Below, in pieces: positions 20,073 through 30,270 of a stretch of DNA of 64,000 nucleotides. The notes beneath the pieces were generated by a model. It was not told the DNA's origin, made no database searches, and saw only the letters and a list, made by a program, of their open reading frames with translations. This DNA comes from a cyanobacterium PCC 7702 (lineage in GTDB: Bacteria; Cyanobacteriota; Cyanobacteriia; Cyanobacteriales; Nostocaceae). A program made the translations under genes and the position numbers. Every line of letters starts with the position of its first letter. The stretch's first letter is position 1. The stretch spans positions 1,166,498-1,230,497 of the forward strand of contig KB235926.1 of the NCBI GenBank assembly GCA_000332255.1, in the 5' to 3' direction.

Positions 20073-20588
20073 TTACTCAAACAATCTAAAATAAGGGTAG
20101 CGTACCGGTACACCGGGTTCCTTGTCCAGATCGAAATTAATCACTTCCCAACAAGGTTCTTCTGAGGGATCGGGACTAAACTCCACTGGTAAACCGTACA
20201 AACGGGCGCCAGAAGTTGCTTCCGACTGTCCTCCTCGCCAAGGAGTGCTGCGCTCTAGGTAACCGCTCATCAATTCTTGATAGCGGCGAGCAATAATCAC
20301 TCGTGTGGCTCGATAACCCTGAGTGTATAGTTTGTCGAGCGCTTCGTGAATTTCAAAACGAATGCCATCGGGATGGGTATGTTGCCTGTACCATTCTCCA
20401 TTCCACCTGCGCCAATGACGCCCAGACTGTAAATGTATTAACTCTCCAGTTTTGGGATTAGCCTCAAACGCCCCGTGACGGGGACACAAATAGGTATCTG
20501 TTAGTGTCAGTGCCGGAATTGTCTGGCGACAGTGAGGACACTGAATTTCGGGACCAAATATTGGGTACTGCAAGCCTGGATTCATCAT
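20073..20588 (-). CDS. Conserved cyanobacterial protein with N-terminal CPHC zinc-ribbon-like motif
   Basis: This 171-residue protein starts MMNPGLQYPIFGPEIQCPHC; a second Met follows immediately. CPHC near residue 17 and CPRHG near 33 could form a small zinc ribbon. The rest includes LIHLQSGRHWRRWNGEWYRQ and ARRYQELMSGYLERSTPWRG, and ends VPVRYPYFRLFE. I believe it belongs to the cyanobacteria-specific TIGR02652 family, which has no known function. No membrane segment or signal peptide is present. Confidence 0.75.
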   Translation of the reverse strand: MMNPGLQYPIFGPEIQCPHCRQTIPALTLTDTYLCPRHGAFEANPKTGELIHLQSGRHWRRWNGEWYRQHTHPDGIRFEIHEALDKLYTQGYRATRVIIARRYQELMSGYLERSTPWRGGQSEATSGARLYGLPVEFSPDPSEEPCWEVINFDLDKEPGVPVRYPYFRLFE

Positions 20589-20794
20589 GAAGTGCGTACA
20601 CGAAGAATATTGTTGTCTTCAGTAGTGACGTTGGTATTTTTTACACTTGTGCGCCACATGATTGGGGTACCTAACTTACTGCTGTGCCTCAGTGAACGGT
20701 CTTGGTGCCGTGATATTCTGGTTTTGTAACCAGTTTTCAAGGTTGGAATTTCTCCAGTGTTCCTGAGTACCATATTCATAATTCATATTCTATC

Positions 20795-21325
20795 GTGTCA
20801 AACGCTTTCTACTGGTCTTGTGCGGACATTTCTCAAGCTGCTTTTATCGCTCCCAATGCTGTAGTACTGGGAGCAGTGCGTATAGCAACAGGAGTAAGTA
20901 TTTGGTATGGAGCAGTTGTTAGAGCAGATATAGAACGCATTGAAATTGGTGAATGTACAAATATTCAAGATGGAGCCATTCTCCATGGAGATCCAGGTCA
21001 GCCCACCATACTAGAAGATCGCATTACTGTCGGACATCGTGCTGTGGTTCATTCTGCCTACGTCGAAAGAGGTAGCTTAATCGGCATTGGCGCAGTAATT
21101 TTAAATGGAGTGCGAATTGGTGCTGGTAGCATTATCGGCGCTGGCGCAGTAGTCAATAAAGATGTTCCACCCAAATCCCTCGTTGTTGGCGTACCTGGAA
21201 AAGTAATACGCCAAGTTACAGACACCGAAGTTGCACAACTGCTCGAACACGCCGAACGTTACAAAAAATTAGCACTGTTTCATGCTGGTAAGGAAACGGA
21301 TATGGGTTTTATCCCCCCCTCTTGA
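20795..21325 (+). CDS. Gamma-class carbonic anhydrase-like protein (left-handed beta-helix)
   Basis: This 176-residue hexapeptide-repeat protein of the gamma-CA/YrdA type shows [46 protein letters not shown] and [25 protein letters not shown]. Metal-binding His residues occur in ILHGD, TVGHR and VVHSA, so zinc or iron binding is plausible. The start is GTG at 20795; no ATG fits the conserved N-terminus. In cyanobacteria such stand-alone proteins are separate from carboxysomal CcmM, and carbonic anhydrase activity is not proven. Confidence 0.88.
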   Translation: MSNAFYWSCADISQAAFIAPNAVVLGAVRIATGVSIWYGAVVRADIERIEIGECTNIQDGAILHGDPGQPTILEDRITVGHRAVVHSAYVERGSLIGIGAVILNGVRIGAGSIIGAGAVVNKDVPPKSLVVGVPGKVIRQVTDTEVAQLLEHAERYKKLALFHAGKETDMGFIPPS

Positions 21326-21492
21326 ACAAGGAGAAAAAGGAGGAGAACAACCAACTGGGCAGGTAAGAATCCTGACAGATTTGTAAATATTCTTTACATA
21401 ATTGATTGAGAAAAGTTGCCCACTTGGGCTAAAAATAAAAATGAGAACAGTTGATAAAAGTTTAAGCTCTATTTAACAGAGAGGTTCTAGAT

Positions 21493-21618
21493 ATGGACTT
21501 AGATATGCGTTTGTTTATAGTATTGGCGCCGATCGCCATTGCCGCCGGTTGGGCAATTTTTAATATTGGTGCCGCTGCTTTAAATCAATTGCAAAACTTT
21601 TTAAATAAAGAAGCCTAA
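21493..21618 (+). CDS. psbY: Photosystem II protein Y (PsbY)
   Basis: A 41-residue single-span membrane protein starts [20 protein letters not shown], continues [17 protein letters not shown] and ends NKEA. This is the characteristic PsbY sequence: a peripheral low-molecular-mass subunit next to cytochrome b559 in PSII. An AGAGAGG element lies a few bases upstream of ATG 21493. It has its own strong terminator, so it is probably monocistronic. Confidence 0.93.
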   Translation: MDLDMRLFIVLAPIAIAAGWAIFNIGAAALNQLQNFLNKEA

Positions 21619-21645
21619 ACCGCACCCTGCATCGTTTCGCCAAAA

Positions 21646-21687
21646 AAACCGACTGTTTCTCTAGACTAGAGACAGTTGGTTTTATTT
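21646..21687 (+). terminator. Terminator of psbY
   Basis: AACCGACTGT and ACAGTTGGTT form a 10 bp outer stem with one G-T pair. CTCTAG/CTAGAG extends it inward, and TTTATTTTT follows. It is 28 bases after the psbY stop. Confidence 0.85.
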
Positions 21688-21757
21688 TTGACTCATTAGT
21701 GGTTAGTAGCTAGTTGTAACAACTAACAACCGACTACTATATCCTAACTACCTACTT

Positions 21758-23038
21758 ATGGCTATCGACTCCTTACTCAAACCCTTTCAACGCTTTGGTG
21801 TTAATCTCGGACTGGAACGCATCCAAAAATTATTGGCAAATCTCGGTAACCCCCATCACCAAGTTCCCATTGTCCATGTTGCCGGTAGCAACGGTAAAGG
21901 TTCTGTTTGCGCCTATCTTTCTTCAGTACTCACACAGGCAGGTTATCGTACCGGACGCTATACATCTCCTCACTTAGTCGATTGGACAGAGCGTATCTGC
22001 CTCAACCAAGAGCCTATTTCCCCAGAAGATTTTTATCAGTTGCTACTACAAGTTCAAGCGGCGATCGCTCCTATTGATGAGCCACCAACTCAATTTGAAA
22101 TAATTACGGCAGCAGCTTGGTTGTATTTCGCCCAGCAACAAGTAGACATAGCGGTCATAGAAGTTGGATTGGGGGGACGATTGGATGCTACAAACGTTTG
22201 CGATCGCCCTGCAGTCACCATCATCACATCCATTAGCCGCGAACATTGGCAAAATCTTGGACCTACCATTGCCGATATTGCCAGAGAAAAAGCTGGCATT
22301 CTCAAACCAGGATGTCCTGCTGTCGTTGGACCTTTACTGCCAGATGCCGAAAAAGTTGTGCGATCGCGTCTTGTAGAACTGCAATGCCCTGCTTTTCGGC
22401 CTGCAAGCGCACGTCAAATTGCCACAGGATGGGCAGAATATAAATCAATTATAAATCCAAACCGCACGATTAAGTATCCCTTATCCCTACAAGGACAAAT
22501 TCAATTAACCAATTCCGCATTGGCTTTAGCAGCTGTAGAAATTTTGCAAACAAAAGGCTGGCAGATTCCTCCAGCAGCTATTACTAACGGCATGGCAAAA
22601 ACTAAGTGGCCGGGGCGAATGCAATGGACAAGGTGGAAAAACCATAAATTATTGCTTGATGGCGCCCATAATTCCGCCGCAGCCAAAGTTTTACGGGATT
22701 ACGTAAATACCCTAGATATTCCCGCGGTTAGTTGGGTAATGGGAATACTTTCCACAAAAGACCACAGTGATATTTTTAAAGCTTTATTGCGAGCAAACGA
22801 CCGATTGTATTTAGTACCCGTACCAGATCGCAGTTCAGCTTGTCCTGAGGAATTAGCTGTAATAGCAAAACAAATTTGTCCTGATTTAAGTTTTTGCAGT
22901 CCTTATCCAGATTTATTCTCAGGGTTAGAAGCAGCTTTTAGCTTCACGGAGAATTTAGTCGTTTTGTGTGGTTCGCTTTATTTAGTAGGGCATTTTTTAG
23001 AAAGTACAAGAATCAATCAAATAGAAAGCTTAGCCTGA
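21758..23038 (+). CDS. folC: Bifunctional folylpolyglutamate/dihydrofolate synthase
   Basis: This 426-residue Mur-ligase-type enzyme adds glutamate to dihydropteroate or folates. It has P-loop VAGSNGKGSVCAYLSSVL at about residues 41-58, TGRYTSPHLVDWTERICL, VIEVGLGGRLDATNV, TSISREHWQNLG with REKAGI, and the C-terminal domain LLLDGAHNSAAAKVL. The length is normal. It is monocistronic between psbY and a minus-strand gene. Confidence 0.93.
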   Translation: MAIDSLLKPFQRFGVNLGLERIQKLLANLGNPHHQVPIVHVAGSNGKGSVCAYLSSVLTQAGYRTGRYTSPHLVDWTERICLNQEPISPEDFYQLLLQVQAAIAPIDEPPTQFEIITAAAWLYFAQQQVDIAVIEVGLGGRLDATNVCDRPAVTIITSISREHWQNLGPTIADIAREKAGILKPGCPAVVGPLLPDAEKVVRSRLVELQCPAFRPASARQIATGWAEYKSIINPNRTIKYPLSLQGQIQLTNSALALAAVEILQTKGWQIPPAAITNGMAKTKWPGRMQWTRWKNHKLLLDGAHNSAAAKVLRDYVNTLDIPAVSWVMGILSTKDHSDIFKALLRANDRLYLVPVPDRSSACPEELAVIAKQICPDLSFCSPYPDLFSGLEAAFSFTENLVVLCGSLYLVGHFLESTRINQIESLA

Positions 23039-23213
23039 GGTACGTTGCACAAGAGATTGCTAAATAAAAGTATTTCTTCCACCCAGCCATAAAGTTGCTC
23101 GATACAGTTAAATAAACTCTAATTATCTTAAGCGTGGCTTTGTCTTGAGAAAGGGGAGTTAAGTAATGGGTAAATTGTAAATGTTGACCAGTTACTACTC
23201 CCACAAAAACTAA

Positions 23214-24518
23214 CTAACTTGTTGTATTGTTCCACTCTCGCGCTGCATCTTCTACAGCTTGCTCTACGGTTTTTTCACCCAGCATAGCTGCTTGCAAATT
23301 CTCATAAATTGCCTTTTGCAAAATATTGAAATTTTTCAGAGTCGGAGTTAGTACTTCTGCTTGTTGTAATTGACTGGCGCTAATGACCCGCGCTTTATCT
23401 ATCGTGGAAGCATTGGCTGGTAGATCCTGAAAGTAACTATCAGATAGTGCCTTAATTGTAGACGGCAAGACATTCGCTTGTTTGGCAAAAGCTAGCTGGT
23501 TTTCGTCATTGGTAACAAACAAAGCAAATTTCACGGCAGTATCAGGGTGTTTAGTATCGCGGGGAATAACAATGTTCATAACAGCCACATTTTTTTTGCC
23601 TGTTTTACCAGTAATTTGAGGTGCAACGTCAGAAGATTTAGCGATCGCCGGTGCGTTTTTACTAATTTGCTTCAAAAATTCCGGACCGGATTCTAATATA
23701 GCGGTTTCTCCAGCTTGATACAGTTCAATTGCATGACGGTGTCCCTGCGTTAATACTTCTTTGGGAAGCAATCCTTTTTTATACAGATCTACCCAATACT
23801 GAAATGCTGCTTTACCCTCTGGTGAATTAAAAGCAGCTTTACCTTCGGAATTTACTAAGGTCACTCCCATCTGCACAAAAGACTCTAAAACTTCTCCGGA
23901 ATCTTGCGGAACGAAAGTAATAAAAAATGCATACTTGCCAGTTTTCTCTTTAATTTTTTGCGCTGCTTCTGCTAATTCAGTGTAAGTACCGGGTACTTTA
24001 TTTATACCTGCCTGTTTTAATAAATCAGTGTTATAAATAGTTAGTCGTGTGGTGAGATACCAGGGTATCCCAAAACTCTTACCAGAGATCGTACTAGCTT
24101 TCCATATATTCGCTAGATAGGAGGAACGAACATCATTTGGAATCTTTGCATCTAAATCCAACCAGGCATTTCGACCTGCTAATTGCGATGCAAAATCTGG
24201 ATTTAAGTTAACAACATCAGGTGGCGTTTTTGCGGAAACAGCTGTTAAAATTTTATTTTCCATTTCCGCCCAAGGTATATCTACCCAGTTAACCTTTACA
24301 CCTAAATTCTGGGACTCAAAATTGCCAATCAGGTTTTGGAAGTAGTCAGTAAATTGAGGTTTAAGTTGCATAGTCCAAAACTCAATTGTTGCTGCTTTTG
24401 GAGGAACCTGTTTTGTAGTTGTACTAACGTTATTCGTGCTGCAGCTAACAATCCAACTTGTTAACAAGCCGAGTAGCATCCAGATAATTAATTGTTTGAA
24501 TTTTCGAAATTGTATCAT
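23214..24518 (-). CDS. ABC transporter sugar-binding lipoprotein (family 1 SBP)
   Basis: This 434-residue extracellular solute-binding protein of the MalE/UgpB class has a lipoprotein signal, IWMLLGLLTSWIVSC, with the lipid-attached Cys at about 26. The body has EFWTMQLKPQFTDYFQNLI, VNWVDIPWAEMENKILTAVS and PPDVVNLNPDFASQLAGR, typical of sugar-binding SBPs. No permease or ATPase is nearby, so its partners must be encoded elsewhere, which is common for cyanobacterial sugar transporters. The ligand is unknown. Confidence 0.87.
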   Translation of the reverse strand: MIQFRKFKQLIIWMLLGLLTSWIVSCSTNNVSTTTKQVPPKAATIEFWTMQLKPQFTDYFQNLIGNFESQNLGVKVNWVDIPWAEMENKILTAVSAKTPPDVVNLNPDFASQLAGRNAWLDLDAKIPNDVRSSYLANIWKASTISGKSFGIPWYLTTRLTIYNTDLLKQAGINKVPGTYTELAEAAQKIKEKTGKYAFFITFVPQDSGEVLESFVQMGVTLVNSEGKAAFNSPEGKAAFQYWVDLYKKGLLPKEVLTQGHRHAIELYQAGETAILESGPEFLKQISKNAPAIAKSSDVAPQITGKTGKKNVAVMNIVIPRDTKHPDTAVKFALFVTNDENQLAFAKQANVLPSTIKALSDSYFQDLPANASTIDKARVISASQLQQAEVLTPTLKNFNILQKAIYENLQAAMLGEKTVEQAVEDAAREWNNTTS

Positions 24519-24656
24519 CGTGTTTTTTTGAATTCGAGTGAGGTGAAAGCTGATGTAGAATTTTCGAAATTATAGGCTAAAGCCAACTAAGCAGCCAGAA
24601 AACACAAACTTAGTAACATTTAAATTTTTGAATTTAACATTCATGCGGGCAAAACT

Positions 24657-25763
24657 GTGGTTAAAAGTTTCACGAGTCTTTTTGGCAAATCTAATAAAGG
24701 AGTTGGTATCGAACTTGCACCACAATGCGTGAATGTAGCTCGTTTACGCAAGCAACGCCAAGGTCTAAAACTAGACGCCTTAGCATCGGTACCGGTTCCA
24801 GAAGGTATTTTTGTCGATGGTCAAATAGCCGATCCTCCAGAAATGGCAAAAATTATTCAGCAGGCACTTTTAGAAAGTAAAATCAAAGCTTCTAAAGTTG
24901 CAACTGCTGTAGCAGGACGAGATTCAATTGTACGTCTCATACCCATACCAGCAGAATTAGATGATAAAGAACTGCGGGAGATGGTTTTAAACCATGAAGC
25001 AGGTTTGTATTTACCCTACCCCCGTGAAGAAGCGGATGTAGATTATCAAAAACTTGGGTATTTTGTAGATGAAGATGGCATTGAAAAGGTACAGGTACTT
25101 CTTGTTGCTACTCGCAAAGAAATAACCGACACCTACATAAAAACATTCGAACAGGCAGGATTGCAAATCGATGTTTTAGAGATTAAAAGTTTTGCCTTGA
25201 TTCGGACAATTCGCGAGCAATTGCGACAATTCGGTCCGCAGGAAGCAGTGGTACTGGTTGATATAGAATTCGACAGTACAGAAATCGCCATTATTGTTAA
25301 CGGAGTACCCCAATTTTCCCGTACTGTGCCAATTGGCACCTACCAAATGCAGACAGCACTTGCAAAAGCAATGAGTTTACCTGCATCGCGAGACATGGAA
25401 TTGTTAAGAGGAATGACCGTTTCTTTACATCCCATGGATGGAGAGAAAACAGGCGTAACCCAGGTTAATCCTGGATTAGCAGCGATGATGCGAGTCATAG
25501 GAGAACTCACCGACGAATTGCGCCGCTCGATCGATTTCTATCTCAATCAAAGTGAAAATCTGGAAGTAGCGCAGATTTTTTTAGCAGGAGTAGGAGGTGG
25601 ACTAACCCAGCTAGATGAATTTTTGACGCAACGTTTGAGTTTACCAACTTCTCAAATAGACCCTATAGGTTCCTTGTCACTACAAGTTGACGAAGAAAAA
25701 TATCCCCCAGTTTTGCGTCCTGGGTTAGGAATTGTCCTTGGTCTTGGAATGCGGGAGGTATAA
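24657..25763 (+). CDS. pilM: Type IV pilus assembly protein PilM
   Basis: This 368-residue actin-like ATPase forms the cytoplasmic ring of the type IV pilus alignment complex. It shows GIELAPQCVNVARLRKQ (phosphate 1), AVAGRDSIVRLIP, VLVDIEFDSTEIAI, FSRTVPIGTYQMQ, and IFLAGVGGGLTQL near the C-terminus. The GTG at 24657 starts VKSFTSLFGKSNKGVGIE, the motif that binds the PilN tail. It is first in pilM-N-O with pilQ behind; in cyanobacteria these pili drive motility and DNA uptake. Confidence 0.93.
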   Translation: MVKSFTSLFGKSNKGVGIELAPQCVNVARLRKQRQGLKLDALASVPVPEGIFVDGQIADPPEMAKIIQQALLESKIKASKVATAVAGRDSIVRLIPIPAELDDKELREMVLNHEAGLYLPYPREEADVDYQKLGYFVDEDGIEKVQVLLVATRKEITDTYIKTFEQAGLQIDVLEIKSFALIRTIREQLRQFGPQEAVVLVDIEFDSTEIAIIVNGVPQFSRTVPIGTYQMQTALAKAMSLPASRDMELLRGMTVSLHPMDGEKTGVTQVNPGLAAMMRVIGELTDELRRSIDFYLNQSENLEVAQIFLAGVGGGLTQLDEFLTQRLSLPTSQIDPIGSLSLQVDEEKYPPVLRPGLGIVLGLGMREV

Positions 25764-25767
25764 CAGT

Positions 25768-26529
25768 ATGTACAGTCTAGAAATCAACTTTCTCAGAGAC
25801 CGCCCAGGTTATCAAAAAAATGTTGAAAAAAAAGCAAAGGTAAAGCTTCCTACCAGAAATTTAACTCCTGTTTATATAGGATTGGTATTTGGTGCGGGCT
25901 TACCGCTGCTTTCTGGAGTTGTTTGGTGGTTTTTGCAACTCAAAAATACTGAACTAGCACAGCAGATAGTCCAGTTAGAACAGGAAAACAAAAGTTTAGA
26001 AGCACAAATAGGAAGCATTAAGAAAATTCGTGCTGAAATCAATCAAATCAAAGCAGAAACCCAGGCTTTAGTTTCTATATTCGATCAAATTCGTCCTTGG
26101 TCTGCAATGTTGCAGGATTTGCGCGATCGCATTCCAGCAACCGTACAAATACAAAACATCAGGCAATTTTCACCTGCTGTAGCTGCAGACGGAAAAACTC
26201 CGCCAAACCCTGCTGCAGGAATAGAAATTAGCGGTCTTGCTCGCTCCTTTAATGACGTCAACGATTTCTTGCTGCTTCTGCAGCAATCTCCTTTCTTTAA
26301 GGCTAGCGAAGCCAAAATTATTTCAGCCGAATTAGTAGATGCACCGGTTACACCCTCGGAACTTAAAAGTGCATCCATCAAACCCCAACAAATGATCAAA
26401 TACACAATTCAATCCACCATGAGCGACGTTCCTGCTTCTGAATTAATTCGGGAATTGGAACAAAAAGGCACGGTGGGACTAGTAACGCGCATTCGCAATC
26501 TGCAACAAACAGGAGTCATTCAAAGATGA
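25768..26529 (+). CDS. pilN: Type IV pilus assembly protein PilN
   Basis: Starting at ATG 25768 (MYSLEINFLRDRPGYQKN), 253 residues; the frame is open upstream of this, but GGGAGG lies a few bases before this ATG and the N-terminus matches the INFL motif that docks into PilM. One membrane span (VYIGLVFGAGLPLLSGVVWWF) is followed by a coiled coil (LEQENKSLEAQIGSIKKIRAEI) and a ferredoxin-like periplasmic domain. It follows pilM by 4 bases and overlaps pilO by 4. Confidence 0.9.
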   Translation: MYSLEINFLRDRPGYQKNVEKKAKVKLPTRNLTPVYIGLVFGAGLPLLSGVVWWFLQLKNTELAQQIVQLEQENKSLEAQIGSIKKIRAEINQIKAETQALVSIFDQIRPWSAMLQDLRDRIPATVQIQNIRQFSPAVAADGKTPPNPAAGIEISGLARSFNDVNDFLLLLQQSPFFKASEAKIISAELVDAPVTPSELKSASIKPQQMIKYTIQSTMSDVPASELIRELEQKGTVGLVTRIRNLQQTGVIQR

Positions 26530-27299
26530 CGCTGAGTGAAGATTTAAAATTTATTGACAGCGGAGAATTAGACGAAGAAACATCGAACTTCCCCGTTGTC
26601 TTTGGCATCACCTTTACACCCAAAATTACCGGCATTGTTGTGGGAATATTGGGAATTGCTGGAGCAATTTTTATAGTGTTGAATTTAGTAATGCCAGCTT
26701 GGGAATCCTTTCAACAGCAACAATCAAAACAGAATGAACTACAAGGGCAAATCAATCAAAAGAAAATTGATATCCAACAAATCGACAAGGTAAAACAGGA
26801 GCAAGCACAAGCAAAACAGCAACAAAATCAAGTATTAGCATTATTTGCTAACGAGAAGACGCTGGATACATTGCTAATAGACTTGAATCGTTTGATAGAA
26901 GCTAGTAACGGTAAACTTCCTTTCAATGCTGTTAAAGCCAAACTCAGAAAATTTACCCCAGCTGCTAGCAAACCTGAACCAATCACTGATAATTCTTTAG
27001 GACCGGGAGTCAACGGGAAACTAAAACGTGCTAGCGTTAGCATAGAAATTATCGGAACCTACGAACAAACACAATCAATTATCCGTAACATAGAACGTTT
27101 GCAGCCGTTACTCATAGTTAAAGATTATCAATCTAGCTTAGCTCCAGAGCCCATTTCTGCCACTTCTGAAAAAGACAAAGTAGTACGTAGAATTGGTCCA
27201 GAACCTATTTCTACATCTTTCCAATTGCAAGCATTGATTCCCCTAAGTCCAGAAGAAGCTGCACAACTTGCTGCTAAAGCAGATCCCAACAAGAAGTAA
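26526..27299 (+). CDS. pilO: Type IV pilus assembly protein PilO
   Basis: This 257-residue inner-membrane protein has one span (IVVGILGIAGAIFIVLNLVM), then a glutamine-rich coiled coil (residues about 65-105: QQQQSKQNELQGQINQKK), then a periplasmic domain. It pairs with PilN in the alignment complex. The start overlaps the pilN stop (ATGA), implying translational coupling. The N-terminal 35 residues (EDLKFIDSGELDEETS) are cytosolic and acidic, a usual feature of cyanobacterial PilO. Confidence 0.88.
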   Translation: MTLSEDLKFIDSGELDEETSNFPVVFGITFTPKITGIVVGILGIAGAIFIVLNLVMPAWESFQQQQSKQNELQGQINQKKIDIQQIDKVKQEQAQAKQQQNQVLALFANEKTLDTLLIDLNRLIEASNGKLPFNAVKAKLRKFTPAASKPEPITDNSLGPGVNGKLKRASVSIEIIGTYEQTQSIIRNIERLQPLLIVKDYQSSLAPEPISATSEKDKVVRRIGPEPISTSFQLQALIPLSPEEAAQLAAKADPNKK

Positions 27300-27639
27300 C
27301 GGGGAGTAAAAATGATGTTTGATAATTCTTGCAAACACACTAAATTTTCATGCTCCCATGATTTCTCAAACATTTCAATTCCTCAGATTTGGGAGTGTTA
27401 TATAGATAAAAATTCCGGGAAATATAGAATTAATCAAGCCGATTAATCGGCACAAAAATAATTAGTAAATATATTTCCTGGTTTTCCAATTAATTGCAAA
27501 AAACTGAAGGATTAATTCAGCAATGATTCAGACCTGTCTTGACAGGGATAAGCTTCTTAGTCGGAAATTTCTTTCCAGACTTTGATAGTAAAAAATTGCA
27601 CACTTTTTTGAAAATTTGGTGTTTTGTGAGGAATGAACT
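27300..27639 (+). other. Non-coding spacer between pilO and pilQ
   Basis: This 340-base AT-rich spacer has no ORF of note. CAAGCCGATTAATCGGCAC around 27434-27452 contains the inverted repeat GCCGATTAATCGGC. No PilP gene is present. It may hold a separate promoter for pilQ. Confidence 0.6.
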
Positions 27640-30096
27640 GTGAAACAACTTCACGGTAACGGATTAATATTAGGTGCTACTGCAATAGTTTTTTTAACCG
27701 CTCAATCAGTAAAAGCACAAGTTGCTCAAGTTACAAATGTACAATTAAAACCAGTTGATGGTGGAATCCAAGTCATTCTAACAACTTCTTCCAGCTCTCG
27801 TCCCCAAGTTTTTACTACAAAAAGGGGCAATTCATTAGTTGCAGACATTACTAATTCCCAACTGCGCTTAGCGCAAGGTAATAATTTTCGCCAAGCAAAT
27901 CCTGCTCCAGGAATTGCCTCGGTAGAAATAAATCCCTTGGACGCTAACAGTATCAGATTAGTCATCACAGGAAATAATGGTACCCCTAGCAGTCAACCTG
28001 TAAAGCGAGGAACAAACGGAATTACTCTTAGCTTTACAACAGCAACAGGAGGTGCTTCAACAACGCCAGCACCAGTCTTGGGAGAGGCGCCGAACACTTC
28101 TACTCCTCCTGCTTCCATAGCTCCCAAACCCCAAGTCAGTATCGATAATACACCTGCCCAACCAGCCAAGCCGGGTCAACCACCGGTTCCAGCTCCGCCA
28201 TTTTTACCAAGAGCAGTTGCTCCGCCAGTGGGAGATATTGCTATCTCTAATATGGATGCTTCTCCAAGTATTGTTGATTTGGGAACTCAAGAACGCGTTC
28301 CTCGCCTGGTATTGCGAGATGCTCCAGTACGGGAAGTTTTGTCACTTTTGGCTCGTGCGGCTGGTTTAAATTTGGCATATGTAGGATCGACGTCATCCAC
28401 ACAAGGACAGCAAGGAGGAGGGGCTAGTGTCAATGAAGGACCAACAATTTCTATAGATATAGAAAACGAGCCAGTACAAGATGTATTTAATTACGTTTTG
28501 CGCTTGAGTGGTTTAGAGGCTAATCGTAGCGGACGTACTATTTTTGTGGGAACAAAACTACCCAACAGTAGCCGCGATATAGTCATGCGCAACATTCGCC
28601 TCAATCAGGTTAAGGTAGATACTGCTCTTAGTTTCTTGGTTTCTCTAGGAGCTGAAAGCGCCATTACCAGGGAAAGATTAGTTACTAGCGTTAATGCTGT
28701 ACCGGTAGGTGGTGCAGCCAATACTGCGGTGACCCAAACTCAAACAACTACGGAACTGAAAGTAGAAACTCTGCGTACCGAATACAAGGATTCAACACCT
28801 TTACTGCGGGGATTACAAGCATCGGGAGATCAACGTACTAATTCTCTAACTTTGGTGGGTCCAGCAAAGTTAGTTGATATCGCGATCGCTCAACTTACTC
28901 AGCTTGATATTCGCCGTCGACAAGTGGCCATCAATGTCAAGATTATTGATGTCAATCTTTTAAATACCAAGGACTTTAACACCAGCTTTTCCTTTGGTAT
29001 TGGTAAGAATTTCTTTGTCAACGACGGTGGCGCAGCGGCTTTAAACTTTGGTGGTTCTAGACCACCTACTGCTTCTGAATTAGCCAGCAGTGTGACTAAT
29101 CCACCCGTGATTGATAATCCCATTAAAGGTACTCCCTTTTTGGACGCAAACAATCAACTTGTAATTCCGGGCGGAGGTCCGGGTACAACGATAGTGAATC
29201 AATCTTCCAGACCAATTACCTCGGGTGGAATTACAGTTCCACCTGGTTCGACGGTGACTCTACCCAATAGTAACACCACAACCTACCAACCAATATCGCC
29301 AGCTTCCAGTAACCCTCTCAAACCGGGTATCACGGATATCCAGCGCGGTACAAATAACATTGTTACTATTGCTGCAGACGGTACCATTAGCGTCACTCCA
29401 GGTTCTTTCGGGACAGTAACATCTGCTCTTCCTTCCTTATTCCAATTTCCGAAACGTTTTCTGTTGAGTTTGCAATCTCAAGTACAAAGCGGTAATGCCA
29501 AGATCCTCACAGACCCGACTTTGATAGTGCAGGAAGGTCAAACGGCTAACGTCAACCTCACTCAAGAGGTGGTAGGAAACCTGAAGCGACAAATCACTCG
29601 TGGTGATGGCACTTCTACGGAAGTAGTCACGGCAGAAAAAGAAGAAGTTGGTCTGACCTTGGCTGTCAAAGTTGATAGCATTGACGATAATGGTTTTGTG
29701 TCTCTTTCTGTAGCTCCCACCGTTAAAGCACCTCAAGCTCCTGCTACCATTAATTTAGGCTCGGGTAGCAGCCAACAAATATTCTTGGTGTCCGAACGCT
29801 CTTTGAATTCTGGTTTGATTCGACTGCGCGATGGTCAAACACTGATTCTCAGCGGTATCATTCAAGACTCTGACCGCACCACTGTCTCTAAAATTCCCAT
29901 CTTGGGTGATATTCCTCTAATTGGTTCGCTATTTAGAAGGACAAATAAGGCGAATCAGCGCAATGAAGTGATTGTGTTGCTCACGCCTCAAATTCTCGAC
30001 GACTCGGAACGCTCTTCCTATGGCTATAGCTATACTCCCAGTCCAGAAGTCAGGCAAATTCTCGAACGTCGCGGTTTGCAAATTCCTAGGCGGTGA
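27640..30096 (+). CDS. pilQ: Type IV pilus secretin PilQ
   Basis: This 818-residue outer-membrane secretin passes the pilus through the envelope. It has a signal peptide (GLILGATAIVFLTAQSVKAQ), an AMIN domain at about residues 30-120, a Pro-rich linker (AQPAKPGQPPVPAPPFLPRA), a secretin/TonB N-terminal domain (VLRDAPVREVLSLLARAAGL) and an N1-type domain. The C-terminal secretin core includes QSGNAKILTDPTLIVQEGQ and VPILGDIPLIGSLFRRTN. The start is GTG at 27640. A large Ser/Thr/Pro/Gly insertion (about residues 485-590) interrupts the core, as in other cyanobacterial PilQ. Confidence 0.94.
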   Translation: MKQLHGNGLILGATAIVFLTAQSVKAQVAQVTNVQLKPVDGGIQVILTTSSSSRPQVFTTKRGNSLVADITNSQLRLAQGNNFRQANPAPGIASVEINPLDANSIRLVITGNNGTPSSQPVKRGTNGITLSFTTATGGASTTPAPVLGEAPNTSTPPASIAPKPQVSIDNTPAQPAKPGQPPVPAPPFLPRAVAPPVGDIAISNMDASPSIVDLGTQERVPRLVLRDAPVREVLSLLARAAGLNLAYVGSTSSTQGQQGGGASVNEGPTISIDIENEPVQDVFNYVLRLSGLEANRSGRTIFVGTKLPNSSRDIVMRNIRLNQVKVDTALSFLVSLGAESAITRERLVTSVNAVPVGGAANTAVTQTQTTTELKVETLRTEYKDSTPLLRGLQASGDQRTNSLTLVGPAKLVDIAIAQLTQLDIRRRQVAINVKIIDVNLLNTKDFNTSFSFGIGKNFFVNDGGAAALNFGGSRPPTASELASSVTNPPVIDNPIKGTPFLDANNQLVIPGGGPGTTIVNQSSRPITSGGITVPPGSTVTLPNSNTTTYQPISPASSNPLKPGITDIQRGTNNIVTIAADGTISVTPGSFGTVTSALPSLFQFPKRFLLSLQSQVQSGNAKILTDPTLIVQEGQTANVNLTQEVVGNLKRQITRGDGTSTEVVTAEKEEVGLTLAVKVDSIDDNGFVSLSVAPTVKAPQAPATINLGSGSSQQIFLVSERSLNSGLIRLRDGQTLILSGIIQDSDRTTVSKIPILGDIPLIGSLFRRTNKANQRNEVIVLLTPQILDDSERSSYGYSYTPSPEVRQILERRGLQIPRR

Positions 30097-30270
30097 GGAG
30101 AAAAACACAATTCTCTACCTGTATTGTTTCTCATAGTTCTTCAGACCAAGTGCAAATCTCTTCAGTTAACTGCAGAATTTGTTGCGAGCATCGGAAGAAT
30201 TATCTGTTGTGAATCTCCCCACGCTGATATTACCAAGCAAGGTGGACAGCGGGGGCTTCTTCTCATCCCT

